Shown: positions 1 to 7,560 of the stretch, in pieces
Position numbering within the stretch: the stretch's first letter is position 1
Layout: each line of letters opens with the position of its first letter
Source of the DNA: an uncultured Alphaproteobacteria bacterium
GTDB taxonomy: Bacteria; Pseudomonadota; Alphaproteobacteria; Caulobacterales; Aquidulcibacteraceae
Length of the DNA: 48,695 nucleotides
Assembly (NCBI GenBank): GCA_902826335.1
Contig: CADEEL010000005.1
Location: 64,488-113,182 of the forward strand
Direction: 5' to 3'
Position numbers and translations under genes: made by a program
Notes under the pieces: model-generated
Seen by the model: the letters and a program-made list of their open reading frames with translations, nothing else
Told to the model about the DNA's origin: nothing
Database searches by the model: none

Positions 1-1398
1 TCAGTACCGATAATGATCCGGCTTAAAGGGTCCGGCCGGCGGAACGCCGATATAATCGGCCTGCGCCTTGCTCATCTGCGTCAGCTTCACGCCGAGCTTA
101 TCGAGGTGCAGCATGGCGACCTTCTCATCCAGATGCTTGGGCAGTGTGTAGACTTGGCGTTGGTAGTTTGAATTGTTGGCCCACAACTCGATCTGCGCCA
201 GCGTCTGATTGGTGAAGCTCGCGCTCATCACGAAGCTGGGATGTCCAGTGGCGTTGCCGAGATTCACCAGGCGCCCTTCGCTCAGCACGATGATCTTCTT
301 GCCGTCTGGAAACTCGACGTGATGGACTTGCGGCTTGATCTCGTCCCACTTGAAGTTCTTCAAGCCCGCAATCTGAATTTCCGCATCGAAATGGCCGATA
401 TTGCAGACGATGGCGTTGTTTTTCATCGCCCGCATGTGATCGACGGTGATGACATCCTTGTTGCCCGTGGCGGTGACAAAGATATCCGCATGTGGCGCGG
501 CGTCCTCCATGGTGACGACCTGATAGCCCTCCATCGCAGCCTGCAGCGCGCAGATGGGATCGACCTCCGTCACCATCACGCGCGCGCCGCCTTGGCGCAG
601 GCTGGCGGCCGAACCTTTGCCGACATCGCCATAGCCTGCCACGACCGCGACCTTGCCCGCCAGCATCACATCCGTGCCGCGGCGAATGGCGTCCACGAGG
701 CTTTCGCGGCAGCCATAAAGATTGTCGAACTTCGATTTCGTCACGCTGTCATTCACATTGATCGCGGGGAACGGCAATTCGCCCTTCTGCGCCATCTGGT
801 ACAAGCGATGCACGCCTGTTGTGGTTTCTTCCGATACGCCCTGCACGCTCTCGCGAATGGCGCGATAAAAGCCGGGCCTTTCCTTCAGATAGGTGCGGAT
901 GGTGTTGTGCAGCGCCTCTTCTTCCTCGTTGGAATGGTGGGCGATGAAGTCAGGATCGTCCTCGGCCTTCGGACCAAGCACGCAGAGCAAGGTCGCGTCC
1001 CCGCCATCGTCGAGGATCATGTTGGCGTATTGCCCGTTCGGCCAGGTGAAGATGCGGTGCGCGTAGTCCCAATACTCCTCCAACGTTTCGCCTTTCACGG
1101 CGAACACCGGCGTGCCCTTGGCCGCGATGGCGGCGGCGGCGTGATCCTGGGTGGAGAAAATGTTGCACGAAGCCCAACGCACTTCGGCGCCCAAGGCTTG
1201 CAGCGTCTCAATCAGCACGGCGGTCTGGATCGTCATGTGCAGCGAGCCGGCGATGCGCGCGCCCTTCAGGGGTTGGCTTGGCCCATACTCCGCGCGCACG
1301 GCCATGAGGCCGGGCATCTCCGTTTCGGCGATCTCGATCTCCTTGCGGCCCCAGTCCGCCAGGCTCATGTCTTTTACGATGTAATCGTGTGCGCTCAT
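1..1398 (-). CDS. ahcY: Adenosylhomocysteinase (S-adenosyl-L-homocysteine hydrolase)
   Basis: Cytosolic enzyme that splits S-adenosylhomocysteine into adenosine and homocysteine, removing the product inhibitor of SAM-dependent methyltransferases. The 465-residue protein has the family's usual bacterial length. It carries the NAD-binding glycine motif [10 protein letters not shown], the [13 protein letters not shown] active-site stretch and the hallmark C-terminus KPDHYRY. I start it at the ATG at 1398, which follows a strong ribosome-binding site (AGAGGAGGG). An in-frame upstream codon at 1458 would extend the protein by 20 residues but lies inside the conserved SAH riboswitch and is rejected. 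The stop codon is at the very edge of the window. Regulation is probably by SAH through that riboswitch. Confidence 0.97.
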   Translation of the reverse strand: MSAHDYIVKDMSLADWGRKEIEIAETEMPGLMAVRAEYGPSQPLKGARIAGSLHMTIQTAVLIETLQALGAEVRWASCNIFSTQDHAAAAIAAKGTPVFAVKGETLEEYWDYAHRIFTWPNGQYANMILDDGGDATLLCVLGPKAEDDPDFIAHHSNEEEEALHNTIRTYLKERPGFYRAIRESVQGVSEETTTGVHRLYQMAQKGELPFPAINVNDSVTKSKFDNLYGCRESLVDAIRRGTDVMLAGKVAVVAGYGDVGKGSAASLRQGGARVMVTEVDPICALQAAMEGYQVVTMEDAAPHADIFVTATGNKDVITVDHMRAMKNNAIVCNIGHFDAEIQIAGLKNFKWDEIKPQVHHVEFPDGKKIIVLSEGRLVNLGNATGHPSFVMSASFTNQTLAQIELWANNSNYQRQVYTLPKHLDEKVAMLHLDKLGVKLTQMSKAQADYIGVPPAGPFKPDHYRY

Positions 1399-1426
1399 CG
1401 CGCGCCCTCCTCTTGCAAGAAAGCTC

Positions 1427-1515
1427 GCGAGCGCCGTTCCAAACCGGGAGCCCTTCAAGCCTGGCGGCCAGCCTTCGCGAACGAAGGGAGCCGTCGCAGC
1501 GCTCCTTGATGGGCG
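1427..1515 (-). promoter_or_regulatory. SAH riboswitch in the ahcY leader
   Basis: Read on the minus strand, the leader shows the conserved blocks of the SAH aptamer in order. GGAGCGCTGCGA begins at 1505, CCAGGCTT at 1464, and AACGGCGCTC runs 1438-1429. A first helix is supported by GCCCATCAAG (1514-1505) against CTTGAAGGGC (1459-1450), nine of ten pairs. GAGCGC (1504-1499) can pair with GCGCTC (1434-1429) as the pseudoknot. The variable stem between the first two blocks is longer than in compact examples I remember. The ribosome-binding site of ahcY follows about 17 bases downstream. In this class SAH binding switches expression on. The call rests on sequence blocks and pairing read by eye. 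Confidence 0.88.
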
Positions 1516-1662
1516 CGCGCGTCCTAGCAGAGTCGCGACCTCGCGTCACGCCCCGCTGCGCCGGCTGGGCGCGAGCGCTTGACCTTACGGCGCGGCTGTG
1601 GCCCGCTTTTTCGCCCAAAAGTGGGTGGGGCCGCGGCGACGCCCGCGTCTTTGGGGGCGCAC

Positions 1663-2649
1663 ATGTCCATGACGATACTGGCGATCGCGGCGACGATTCT
1701 CCTGCTCGCGATCCTGCTCATTTACGTTATCCCGCGCGCCTACATCGCCCGCACAGACCGCACCTACATGACCCATAACGAAGTGGGCTTCGTGCGTGCG
1801 CTGCAAGGCTGGGGCGTGGTTTGGGGCCTCTTGGAAACCATCGTCAAAGGCGCGGGCGCGCCGCGCATCGAATATGTCGCGCTCGACCCCACGACCGGCC
1901 AGCGCCGCAGCGGCCAATTGCTCGATCCGCGCACGGGATCAGTCAATTTGCGTCCGCAATATTGCGCGCCGCTGCCCTTCCTCGCCACCACAGCCGACAG
2001 CCATCGCGTCATGGTGGAGGCGCGCGTGCAATTCAGCCTCAACCGCGATCTCATGAAGTATGTCTATCAGCTGGATGATTTCAGCCTCGCGCTGGAAACG
2101 CGCATCCTCAGCGCCTTCCGCGCCGAAATCGGCAGGCGGCAGGACGAAGTGTTGCGCGCGAATCTGCATGAGGTGGAGACGGCTGTCGTGCAGCACCTGC
2201 GCAAGGCGGAGGCTGACGGCGATGAAGTGGGCGAAGCAGGCGTCGCGCTTGGCGTGAACTACCACACCGCGAGCTTCACCTTCGCCAACGCGGACGACGC
2301 ATTCGAGGCGATGGCGTTGGGCGCGGCGGCGCCGGCGGCGGGTGAGCCGGGCGCGCCGACCGCGCCGGGCGCGCGCGCATCGGCGCGCACCCACGGCGTA
2401 CTCTCCTTAAGGCCCCAGCAAATGGATTTGTTGGCGGACGTTTTCAAAGGCCGCGATCCGGCCTCGACACAGGCGCTGCTGGCAATCATGGAAATGCAGA
2501 CGCGTCAAAACATCGCCGAGGCGTTGGCGGGTTCGGGGCAGCTCGTCGTTGTCACCGCGCAGGAACTGGGCCTCGCTGGCGCGCTCGCGCAGAACGAGGC
2601 GATCGCTAAGGCAAAGGCGAACGAACCGCCGGGCGCGGCGCGGACATAG
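1663..2649 (+). CDS. Membrane-anchored SPFH/band-7-like protein
   Basis: The 328-residue protein has one N-terminal membrane segment (about residues 5-23, rich in Ile and Leu, ending in YVIPRAYIARTD). A domain resembling SPFH/band 7 (stomatin-prohibitin-flotillin-HflK/C) follows: a beta-rich stretch with VMVEARVQFSLNRD and then helices with ALETRILSAFRAEIG and QDEVLRANLHEVE. The family forms oligomeric membrane scaffolds. A low-complexity Ala/Gly/Pro linker (about 220-245) separates this from a helical C-terminus. I chose the ATG at 1663 because residues encoded upstream of it are unlike a signal or membrane sequence; a second ATG lies at 1669. The neighbours are unrelated, so no specific role can be assigned. 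Confidence 0.75.
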   Translation: MSMTILAIAATILLLAILLIYVIPRAYIARTDRTYMTHNEVGFVRALQGWGVVWGLLETIVKGAGAPRIEYVALDPTTGQRRSGQLLDPRTGSVNLRPQYCAPLPFLATTADSHRVMVEARVQFSLNRDLMKYVYQLDDFSLALETRILSAFRAEIGRRQDEVLRANLHEVETAVVQHLRKAEADGDEVGEAGVALGVNYHTASFTFANADDAFEAMALGAAAPAAGEPGAPTAPGARASARTHGVLSLRPQQMDLLADVFKGRDPASTQALLAIMEMQTRQNIAEALAGSGQLVVVTAQELGLAGALAQNEAIAKAKANEPPGAART

Positions 2650-2701
2650 CATGGTGAGCCCGCGCGTCACACATATGGCGCAAAGAAGCGTCGTCGTGCG
2701 G

Positions 2702-3028
2702 TCACGTCGCCGCCGTGCGGCGCGGTATGGTTTTCAGTACATCCTCCATCTCTCGCCGCTTCTGCATGAGATCATGGTCTGTCTGAAGTCCTAGGAAAAA
2801 TCCCTCGGAAACGCCGAAATACCGCGCAAGGCGCAGATCAGTATCGGCGGTGACCGCGCGCCTTCCAAGCACGATCTCATTTATCCGACGCGGCGGAACA
2901 CGGAGCGCGCGCGCCAACTCACTCTGGCTAAGGCCCATTGGGCGAAGAAACTCCTCGGCGAGGATTTCGCCCGGCGTTGGGTTCGGCAATAAGTTGCGTT
3001 TAATAATGGTAGTCGACGATTTCGACAT
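2702..3028 (-). CDS. higA: HigA-family antitoxin (XRE helix-turn-helix)
   Basis: This 108-residue protein matches the HigA/VapI family. It has the N-terminal NPTPGEILAEEFLRPMGLSQ signature, then a helix-turn-helix (SQSELARALRVPPRRINEIV) and a short helical tail. HigA neutralises HigB and represses the operon. The start at 3028 has a good ribosome-binding site (GGAGG) about 8 bases upstream, and the in-frame extension to 3124 overlaps higB without family similarity. It overlaps the end of the toxin gene by 29 bases, the usual toxin-first higBA layout, so the two are translated from one message. Confidence 0.93.
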   Translation of the reverse strand: MSKSSTTIIKRNLLPNPTPGEILAEEFLRPMGLSQSELARALRVPPRRINEIVLGRRAVTADTDLRLARYFGVSEGFFLGLQTDHDLMQKRREMEDVLKTIPRRTAAT

Positions 3029-3284
3029 CGTCCGCTCCTCCGTCGCCCCAAACAAAGCAGATACGCCACTGATCATTGATGCGGATCGAGTGCTGGCCGG
3101 ATCGATCCCCGCGCAGCGCCTCAAGTCGATTTCCGGGCAGCGCCCGCAAGTCCGCCAAGACGCGCGCCTGATTCAGCAGACGCAATTTTCGCAGCGCCAC
3201 CGCCTGGATGTCGGATGGCAATTTACCGCTTCGCCGACCAAGCCAAATTTTCTCAGTCTCTCGGTTGGCGAAACTGCCGATCAC
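3000..3284 (-). CDS. higB: HigB-family toxin (RelE-like mRNA interferase)
   Basis: The 94-residue protein has the HigB plan. It opens with IGSFANRETEKIW, has an arginine/leucine-rich core (LRKLRLLNQARVLADL), PGNRLEALRGDRSGQHSIRINDQWRICF, and ends DVEIVDYHY. The RIND-W-RICF block is the standard RelE/HigB beta-hairpin carrying catalytic-region residues. The family cleaves mRNA on the ribosome. The start is a GTG at 3284, and no Shine-Dalgarno sequence precedes it. A promoter immediately upstream places the predicted transcript start at or next to the start codon, so translation may be leaderless. The gene heads the higBA pair. Confidence 0.92.
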   Translation of the reverse strand: MIGSFANRETEKIWLGRRSGKLPSDIQAVALRKLRLLNQARVLADLRALPGNRLEALRGDRSGQHSIRINDQWRICFVWGDGGADDVEIVDYHY

Positions 3285-3289
3285 GACGT

Positions 3290-3318
3290 TTTATACCGCA
3301 TAACGTTACGCAGGTAAA
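3290..3318 (-). promoter_or_regulatory. higBA promoter
   Basis: On the minus strand, TTTACC (3318-3313) and TATAAA (3295-3290) are separated by exactly 17 bases, a good sigma-70-type match in this GC-rich DNA. The -10 box ends six bases before the higB GTG, so the expected transcript start falls on or beside the start codon. The stop codon of metK is just upstream at 3333, so the element sits in a tight intergenic gap and most plausibly serves only higBA. Confidence 0.7.
3298..3311. promoter_or_regulatory. Probable HigA operator
   Basis: The 14-mer GCATAACGTTACGC is palindromic except for one symmetric pair of positions, with a perfect 8-bp core TAACGTTA (3301-3308). It occupies the spacer between the -35 and -10 boxes of the higBA promoter, where a bound repressor would exclude RNA polymerase. 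HigA proteins are known autorepressors, so HigA is the obvious candidate ligand (inference). Confidence 0.6.
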
Positions 3319-3332
3319 GCGCTATGGGGGGA

Positions 3333-4517
3333 TCACACGGCCCGCTTCAGTTCCGCGACAAGGTCGGTCTTCTCCCAGGAGAAGCCGCCTTCGCTATCCG
3401 GCTCGCGGCCGAAATGGCCGTAAGCGGATGTGCGCGCATAAATCGGCCGATTGAGCCCCAAATGCTCGCGAATGGCGCGCGGGGAGGCGCCGCCGATCAG
3501 TTCAGGCAGCACCTTTTCGAGCTTGGCGGGATCGACCGTATCGGCGCCGTGCGTATCGACATAGAAAGAGAGCGGCTTCGACACGCCGATCGCATATGAA
3601 ATCTGGATTGTGCATTTGGCCGCAAGGCCCGCCGCAACGACATTCTTCGCCAGATAGCGACACGCATAGGCGGCCGAACGATCGACTTTCGTCGGGTCCT
3701 TGCCCGAAAACGCGCCCCCGCCATGGGGCGCTGCGCCGCCATACGTGTCGACAATGATCTTGCGCCCCGTGAGGCCGGCGTCCCCGTCCGGCCCGCCGAT
3801 GACGAAATTACCCGTTGGGTTCACGTGCCACTCGGTCTCGTCCGTAATGAAGCCATCTGGAAAGACGGCGCGGATGTAAGGCTCGGCGAGCACGTGAATG
3901 TCGCGCGGCGTGAGGCCGTCCTTGTGCTGGGTTGAAAGCACGATGGAGCTGGCGCGCACGGGGCGGCCGTTCTCATAAATCAGCGTAACCTGGCTCTTGG
4001 CGTCCGGCTCCAGTTCTGGGCGCTCGCCGGAGTGGCGCGCCTTGGCCAGCGCCTTCAGGATATTGTGCGAGTATTGGAGCGTGGCCGGCATCAGCTCGGG
4101 CGTCTCGTCCGTTGCGTAGCCGAACATGATGCCTTGATCGCCCGCGCCCTCATCCTTGTTGTGGCCGCCATCGACGCCCATGGCGATGTCAGCCGATTGC
4201 GCATGCAGATGGCACTCATAGTGCGCGTTGGCCCAGTGAAAGCCCTTCTGCGCGTAACCGATGTCGCGCACGGCGTCGCGAACCTTGTCCTCAAGCCCCT
4301 CGATGAGCGCGCGCATTTTATCGTCGCCCGTGCGCACTTCGCCCGCCAGAATGATGCGGTTGGTGGTGACGAGCGTTTCACAGGCCACGCGTGCGTAGGG
4401 ATCGGCGCCGATGAATGCATCGACGACCGTATCGGAAATGCGGTCCGCCACCTTGTCCGGATGGCCTTCGGACACACTTTCGCTGGTGAAGATGTAGTTT
4501 GCCCGCCGCGTACTCAT
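3333..4517 (-). CDS. metK: S-adenosylmethionine synthetase (methionine adenosyltransferase)
   Basis: Cytosolic enzyme making SAM from methionine and ATP. The 394 residues match the family length. Visible signatures are [16 protein letters not shown] near the N-terminus (ATP and metal binding), the hexapeptide GAGDQG at about residue 126, and [19 protein letters not shown] in the C-terminal half. The ATG at 4517 fits the family's usual N-terminus ([11 protein letters not shown]). SAM made here feeds the methyltransferases of the sugar locus, and ahcY recycles the by-product. No SAM riboswitch was recognised upstream, but a GC-centred inverted repeat lies 43-59 bases before the start. Confidence 0.97.
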   Translation of the reverse strand: MSTRRANYIFTSESVSEGHPDKVADRISDTVVDAFIGADPYARVACETLVTTNRIILAGEVRTGDDKMRALIEGLEDKVRDAVRDIGYAQKGFHWANAHYECHLHAQSADIAMGVDGGHNKDEGAGDQGIMFGYATDETPELMPATLQYSHNILKALAKARHSGERPELEPDAKSQVTLIYENGRPVRASSIVLSTQHKDGLTPRDIHVLAEPYIRAVFPDGFITDETEWHVNPTGNFVIGGPDGDAGLTGRKIIVDTYGGAAPHGGGAFSGKDPTKVDRSAAYACRYLAKNVVAAGLAAKCTIQISYAIGVSKPLSFYVDTHGADTVDPAKLEKVLPELIGGASPRAIREHLGLNRPIYARTSAYGHFGREPDSEGGFSWEKTDLVAELKRAV

Positions 4518-4559
4518 GCGCCCCGATGTCCCTTGGTCTGAAAGCCCGCTCTGGAGCCT

Positions 4560-4576
4560 GATTTAGGCGCCAAATC
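4560..4576. promoter_or_regulatory. Inverted repeat upstream of metK
   Basis: GATTTAGGCGCCAAATC forms an interrupted palindrome: GATTT and AAATC arms around the self-complementary GGCGCC, with one unpaired A. It lies 43-59 bases upstream of the metK start, a typical operator position. No regulator can be named from the sequence. Confidence 0.35.
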
Positions 4577-4584
4577 AATGAATG

Positions 4585-4634
4585 AGAGCGCGATGGCCGC
4601 CAAAACCGGTAGCCACTTTTGACTATCGCGCTCT
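4585..4634. repeat. Dispersed palindromic repeat, copy 1
   Basis: This 50-bp element has perfect 10-bp inverted ends, AGAGCGCGAT (4585-4594) and ATCGCGCTCT (4625-4634). They enclose CAAAACCGGTAGCCACTTTTG, which itself has AAAA/TTTT symmetry. The layout matches the small imperfect palindromes scattered between genes in many alphaproteobacterial genomes, of unknown function. It lies between the start of metK and the end of galE. A diverged copy in the opposite orientation occurs near 5945-5990. Confidence 0.75.
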
Positions 4635-4674
4635 AAACACCGCGCCGCCCGTCCTGGCAAGATGAAAAGAGGGT

Positions 4675-5673
4675 TTACCCCGCCGGCGCTCGGAAGACGC
4701 CGGGCTCAACCTCGCTGTGCCAGCGCCACGCCGAGGCGATGATCTCATCCAGGCCATGGGCTGGCGCCCAACCGAGCCGCGCTCTCGCGAAGCGATTATC
4801 GGCGACCAGTATGGGCGGATCGCCGGCCCGGCGCGGCGCGCGTTCGAATGCGACGCGCCGCCCGGTGACGCGCTCGATCGTCGCGAGCAGATCCAGCACG
4901 CTGACGCCGACGCCCGCGCCAAGGTTGGCCGCGAAACTCGTACCGCCGGCTATGAGATCATTGATCGCGCGGACATGGGCGTCCGCCAGGTCGCGCACAT
5001 GCACATAGTCGCGCACGCATGACCCGTCCGGCGTGTCATAATCATCGCCGAACAAGCTGAAGCTTGCACGGCGCGCCAGCAGCGTGAACAGGGCCAACGG
5101 AATGGCGTGACTCTCAGGTTCATGCCGTTCGCCAATGCCGGCCTCGGCATCCGCGCCAGCGGCGTTGAAATAGCGCAGCAGCGCGAAGCGCAGCCCATAT
5201 GCGGCCGCGTGATCGCGCGCGGCCTGCTCTATCATCAGCTTGGTCCAGCCATAGGGGCTCACCGGCGCCTGGACGTGGGTTTCGTCCATCGGCGTGGTCC
5301 GCGGCGCGCCATAGGTCGCGCAGGTTGACGAGAACACGAACCGCGCAACGCCGGCCGCGCGCATCGAGTCCAGCAGCGTCAATGTTCCCGTGACATTATT
5401 ATCGTAAAAGCGCGCTGGATCGCGCACCGACTCTCCGACCTCTATGAGCGCCGCGCAGTGCAGCACCGCGTCCGGACTATGCGCCGCGAACGCCGCATCG
5501 AGACGTGCGCGATCGCGGATATCGCCTTCGATCAGCGGCCCCCATTTCACGAACGCGGCATGCCCGTTGGAGAGGTTGTCATAGACGAGCACGTCATGGC
5601 CGGCGCCAGCCAAGGCGCGGCAGCAATGGGCGCCGACATAGCCAGCGCCCCCGGTGACCAAAATTACAGCCAT
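4675..5673 (-). CDS. galE: UDP-glucose 4-epimerase
   Basis: NAD-dependent cytosolic epimerase interconverting UDP-glucose and UDP-galactose, the first precursor gene of the polysaccharide locus. The 332-residue protein has the Rossmann motif GGAGYVGAH at the N-terminus, SSTCATYG, the catalytic YGWTK (YxxxK), LLRYFNAAGAD, and the GalE-specific GDDYDTPDGSCVRDYVHV. I use the ATG at 5673 (MAVILVTGG), which puts the Rossmann strand at the expected distance; an in-frame codon at 5685 adds four residues. It is transcribed away from the polymerase gene at 6073, and repeat copies lie on both sides. Confidence 0.96.
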   Translation of the reverse strand: MAVILVTGGAGYVGAHCCRALAGAGHDVLVYDNLSNGHAAFVKWGPLIEGDIRDRARLDAAFAAHSPDAVLHCAALIEVGESVRDPARFYDNNVTGTLTLLDSMRAAGVARFVFSSTCATYGAPRTTPMDETHVQAPVSPYGWTKLMIEQAARDHAAAYGLRFALLRYFNAAGADAEAGIGERHEPESHAIPLALFTLLARRASFSLFGDDYDTPDGSCVRDYVHVRDLADAHVRAINDLIAGGTSFAANLGAGVGVSVLDLLATIERVTGRRVAFERAPRRAGDPPILVADNRFARARLGWAPAHGLDEIIASAWRWHSEVEPGVFRAPAG

Positions 5674-6072
5674 GACCCTGCCCAAAACCGCGCGCGTATG
5701 CCTAACGGCTCAGCGCGGTCGCGTGCAAGCGTCGGACCAAAACCGCGCCCATATCGGCTCGGCCGGGACGGCGAACAGCGTTAATGACCGCCGCAGGCCG
5801 CGCCGCGTCCAGGCGCACAGCTCTCCACGCGCGCGCGTCATCTTGCCTGCATGGAGGGGAACGGCATAGACAACTCACGGAAGGCGCTCGCCTGACTGCC
5901 CAGACGCGGGCGCGGGCGGGAGAGGCGCGACTTGACCTGAAGCGGTAAAGCCAAGGGCGGATACCGGTTTTGGCGCCCATCGTGCGCTGAATATTGTGTC
6001 TTGGGGGCTTGGTCGCATGAGATTGGTTCAGTCCCAGGCGATCAGGCTCTAATTGTTGCGACGGGGCGGGCG
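5674..6072. other. Divergent intergenic region between galE and the first polymerase gene
   Basis: This is about 400 bp without a convincing gene. It must hold the promoters of galE (leftward) and of the rightward polymerase operon. The one recognisable element is the degenerate repeat at about 5945-5990. No promoter stood out well enough to place. Confidence 0.6.
5941..5991. repeat. Dispersed palindromic repeat, degenerate copy 2
   Basis: TACCGGTTTTGGCG (5962-5975), then CCATCG and GCGCT, match the reverse complement of the right half of copy 1 (4585-4634) almost base for base. The other half (about 5941-5961) has diverged. It lies in the leader of the rightward polysaccharide operon, inverted with respect to copy 1. 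Confidence 0.6.
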
Positions 6073-7560
6073 ATGGAAGTCACGATCGTCGGAATAGTCA
6101 TGCTGGCGCTTTGGTGCGTCGCGCTCCTGCGCGGCGTGAGCGGCGCGACGTTCTACACGCTCTCGCTGATCCCCTTCGGCACGGCCGCCGCGCTAAATCT
6201 GACGTCCGTAGGCGGACTCAGCGTTCTGGGCCTGCAGATCGCGGCGGCGTTGACGACCGGCGCCGCGCTTGTCGCTCACGCCACCAATCCAGCGAGAAGG
6301 CCAGTCAATCTTCCGCCGGCGGCGATATTCATGCTGCTTTTGTGCCTTTATGGCGCCTTGTCCGCCTATTTCCTACCGCGCCTCTTCTTTCACCAGTTTC
6401 ACGTTATTTATCTGGGCATCGCGCTCGAGGGTGTGCGCGTCAGCGATTTCTTCTACACCCTGCTCAACCCGATCGCGCCCACCACATCCAACATCTCGCA
6501 GCCGGCCTACCTCTTCGGCAGCACCGCCTTCTTCCTCGTCTTAATCTGGATGGCGCGCGTGCGTGGTCCGGATTTTCTCACCCGCGCTCTGGCGCTCGCG
6601 GCGATCATTCACATCGTCCTTGGCGTGCTGGATTCGCTGCGCCTGGAAGCACTGCTTAGCTTCATCCGCACGGCGCACTACGCCCTCAATCCAACCGTCG
6701 AACTCGGCGGGTTCAAGCGCATCATCGGCGGCTTTTCCGAAGCGTCGAGTTACGGCGCGGTGTCCGTGGCGTTCGCGGTCTATTTTTCTTCTCTCTATTT
6801 GGATCGCAGCAGCGCGAGGATCGGCGCGCTGGCGGGCCTGTGTATCTTCTTTTCGATCGCCGCCCTCTCCTCGACAGGAACATTCGGTCTTGCACTGATG
6901 GCGATGCTGCTGGCGATCAGGGGACTGCGCGATGTATGGCTGCGTCGCATTTCACGCGAACGTATCATTTCCCGGGCGATCATCGTGATCGTCGGCGCGC
7001 TGGTCGCGCTGTTCTCATTGCTGGCGACGCCAGTGGGCGTGATCGCCTCCGACATCCTCGAGACTCTCATCTTCAGCAAGGGCACGAGTCTTTCTGGCAT
7101 GGAACGCGCCTTCTGGGCCGAACAGGGATTCCGCACGTTCTGGGATTCCTACGGCTTGGGCGCTGGACTGGGATCAGTACGCGCCAATGGCCTGCCTTCC
7201 GTGCTCCTGGCGAATGTCGGTTTGCCAGGAGCGGTTCTTTTCCTCGGCTTTCTCTGGTACGCATTCTTGCAACCACTTGGTTTCAATCCCGGCAGAACCG
7301 TCGCGGCTTCTGCGCATTGGGCCCATCTTCGCGCCAGCTTCGCGGCGGCCATGGTGATGCTGGGCATGCAAGCGGTGTCATCGACGACGCTCGACCCGGG
7401 CATTCTCTTCTTCACGTTCGCCGCGATCGCAATCGTCGCGCGCGAGGGCCTGCGCGCGGGGCGGCGCGCGACGCTGAAAGAACAGCGCGCGCGCGCGGCG
7501 GCTCAGCCGGAGCCAACGGGAGCGCCGCCACGACAACGCCCCGGGTTGGAGGCGCGGTGA
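6073..7560 (+). CDS. O-antigen polymerase/ligase-type integral membrane protein (Wzy-like)
   Basis: This 495-residue protein is built of roughly ten or more hydrophobic helices. Late in the sequence is the WaaL/Wzy-type pattern of a large loop followed by a glycine-rich turn (SYGLGAGLGSVRANGLPSVLLANVG at about 360-385). Such proteins polymerise or ligate undecaprenyl-linked oligosaccharides at the periplasmic face of the inner membrane. I start it at the ATG at 6073, after a GGGGCGG stretch; an in-frame TTG at 6001 would add 24 hydrophilic residues. Its stop overlaps the start of the pyruvyl transferase gene. A second protein of this type is encoded at 35963, so the polymerase/ligase split between the two is unresolved. 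Confidence 0.85.
   Translation: MEVTIVGIVMLALWCVALLRGVSGATFYTLSLIPFGTAAALNLTSVGGLSVLGLQIAAALTTGAALVAHATNPARRPVNLPPAAIFMLLLCLYGALSAYFLPRLFFHQFHVIYLGIALEGVRVSDFFYTLLNPIAPTTSNISQPAYLFGSTAFFLVLIWMARVRGPDFLTRALALAAIIHIVLGVLDSLRLEALLSFIRTAHYALNPTVELGGFKRIIGGFSEASSYGAVSVAFAVYFSSLYLDRSSARIGALAGLCIFFSIAALSSTGTFGLALMAMLLAIRGLRDVWLRRISRERIISRAIIVIVGALVALFSLLATPVGVIASDILETLIFSKGTSLSGMERAFWAEQGFRTFWDSYGLGAGLGSVRANGLPSVLLANVGLPGAVLFLGFLWYAFLQPLGFNPGRTVAASAHWAHLRASFAAAMVMLGMQAVSSTTLDPGILFFTFAAIAIVAREGLRAGRRATLKEQRARAAAQPEPTGAPPRQRPGLEAR

Noticed and set aside
241..1509. Long plus-strand reading frame opposite ahcY
   Set aside because: It mirrors a clear ahcY gene, has no family resemblance and an Arg/His-rich composition typical of antisense frames in GC-rich DNA.
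2650..2760. Intrinsic terminator between the SPFH gene and higA
   Set aside because: Short GC-rich complementary stretches occur, but no stable stem with a T-run was found.
4518..4622. SAM-I, SAM-II or SAM/SAH riboswitch upstream of metK
   Set aside because: None of the conserved blocks I know for these classes is present; only a small palindrome and the dispersed repeat were found.
5702..5980. 92-codon minus-strand frame between galE and the polymerase gene
   Set aside because: It is Arg/Ala-rich without motifs, overlaps a dispersed repeat and occupies the divergent promoter region.
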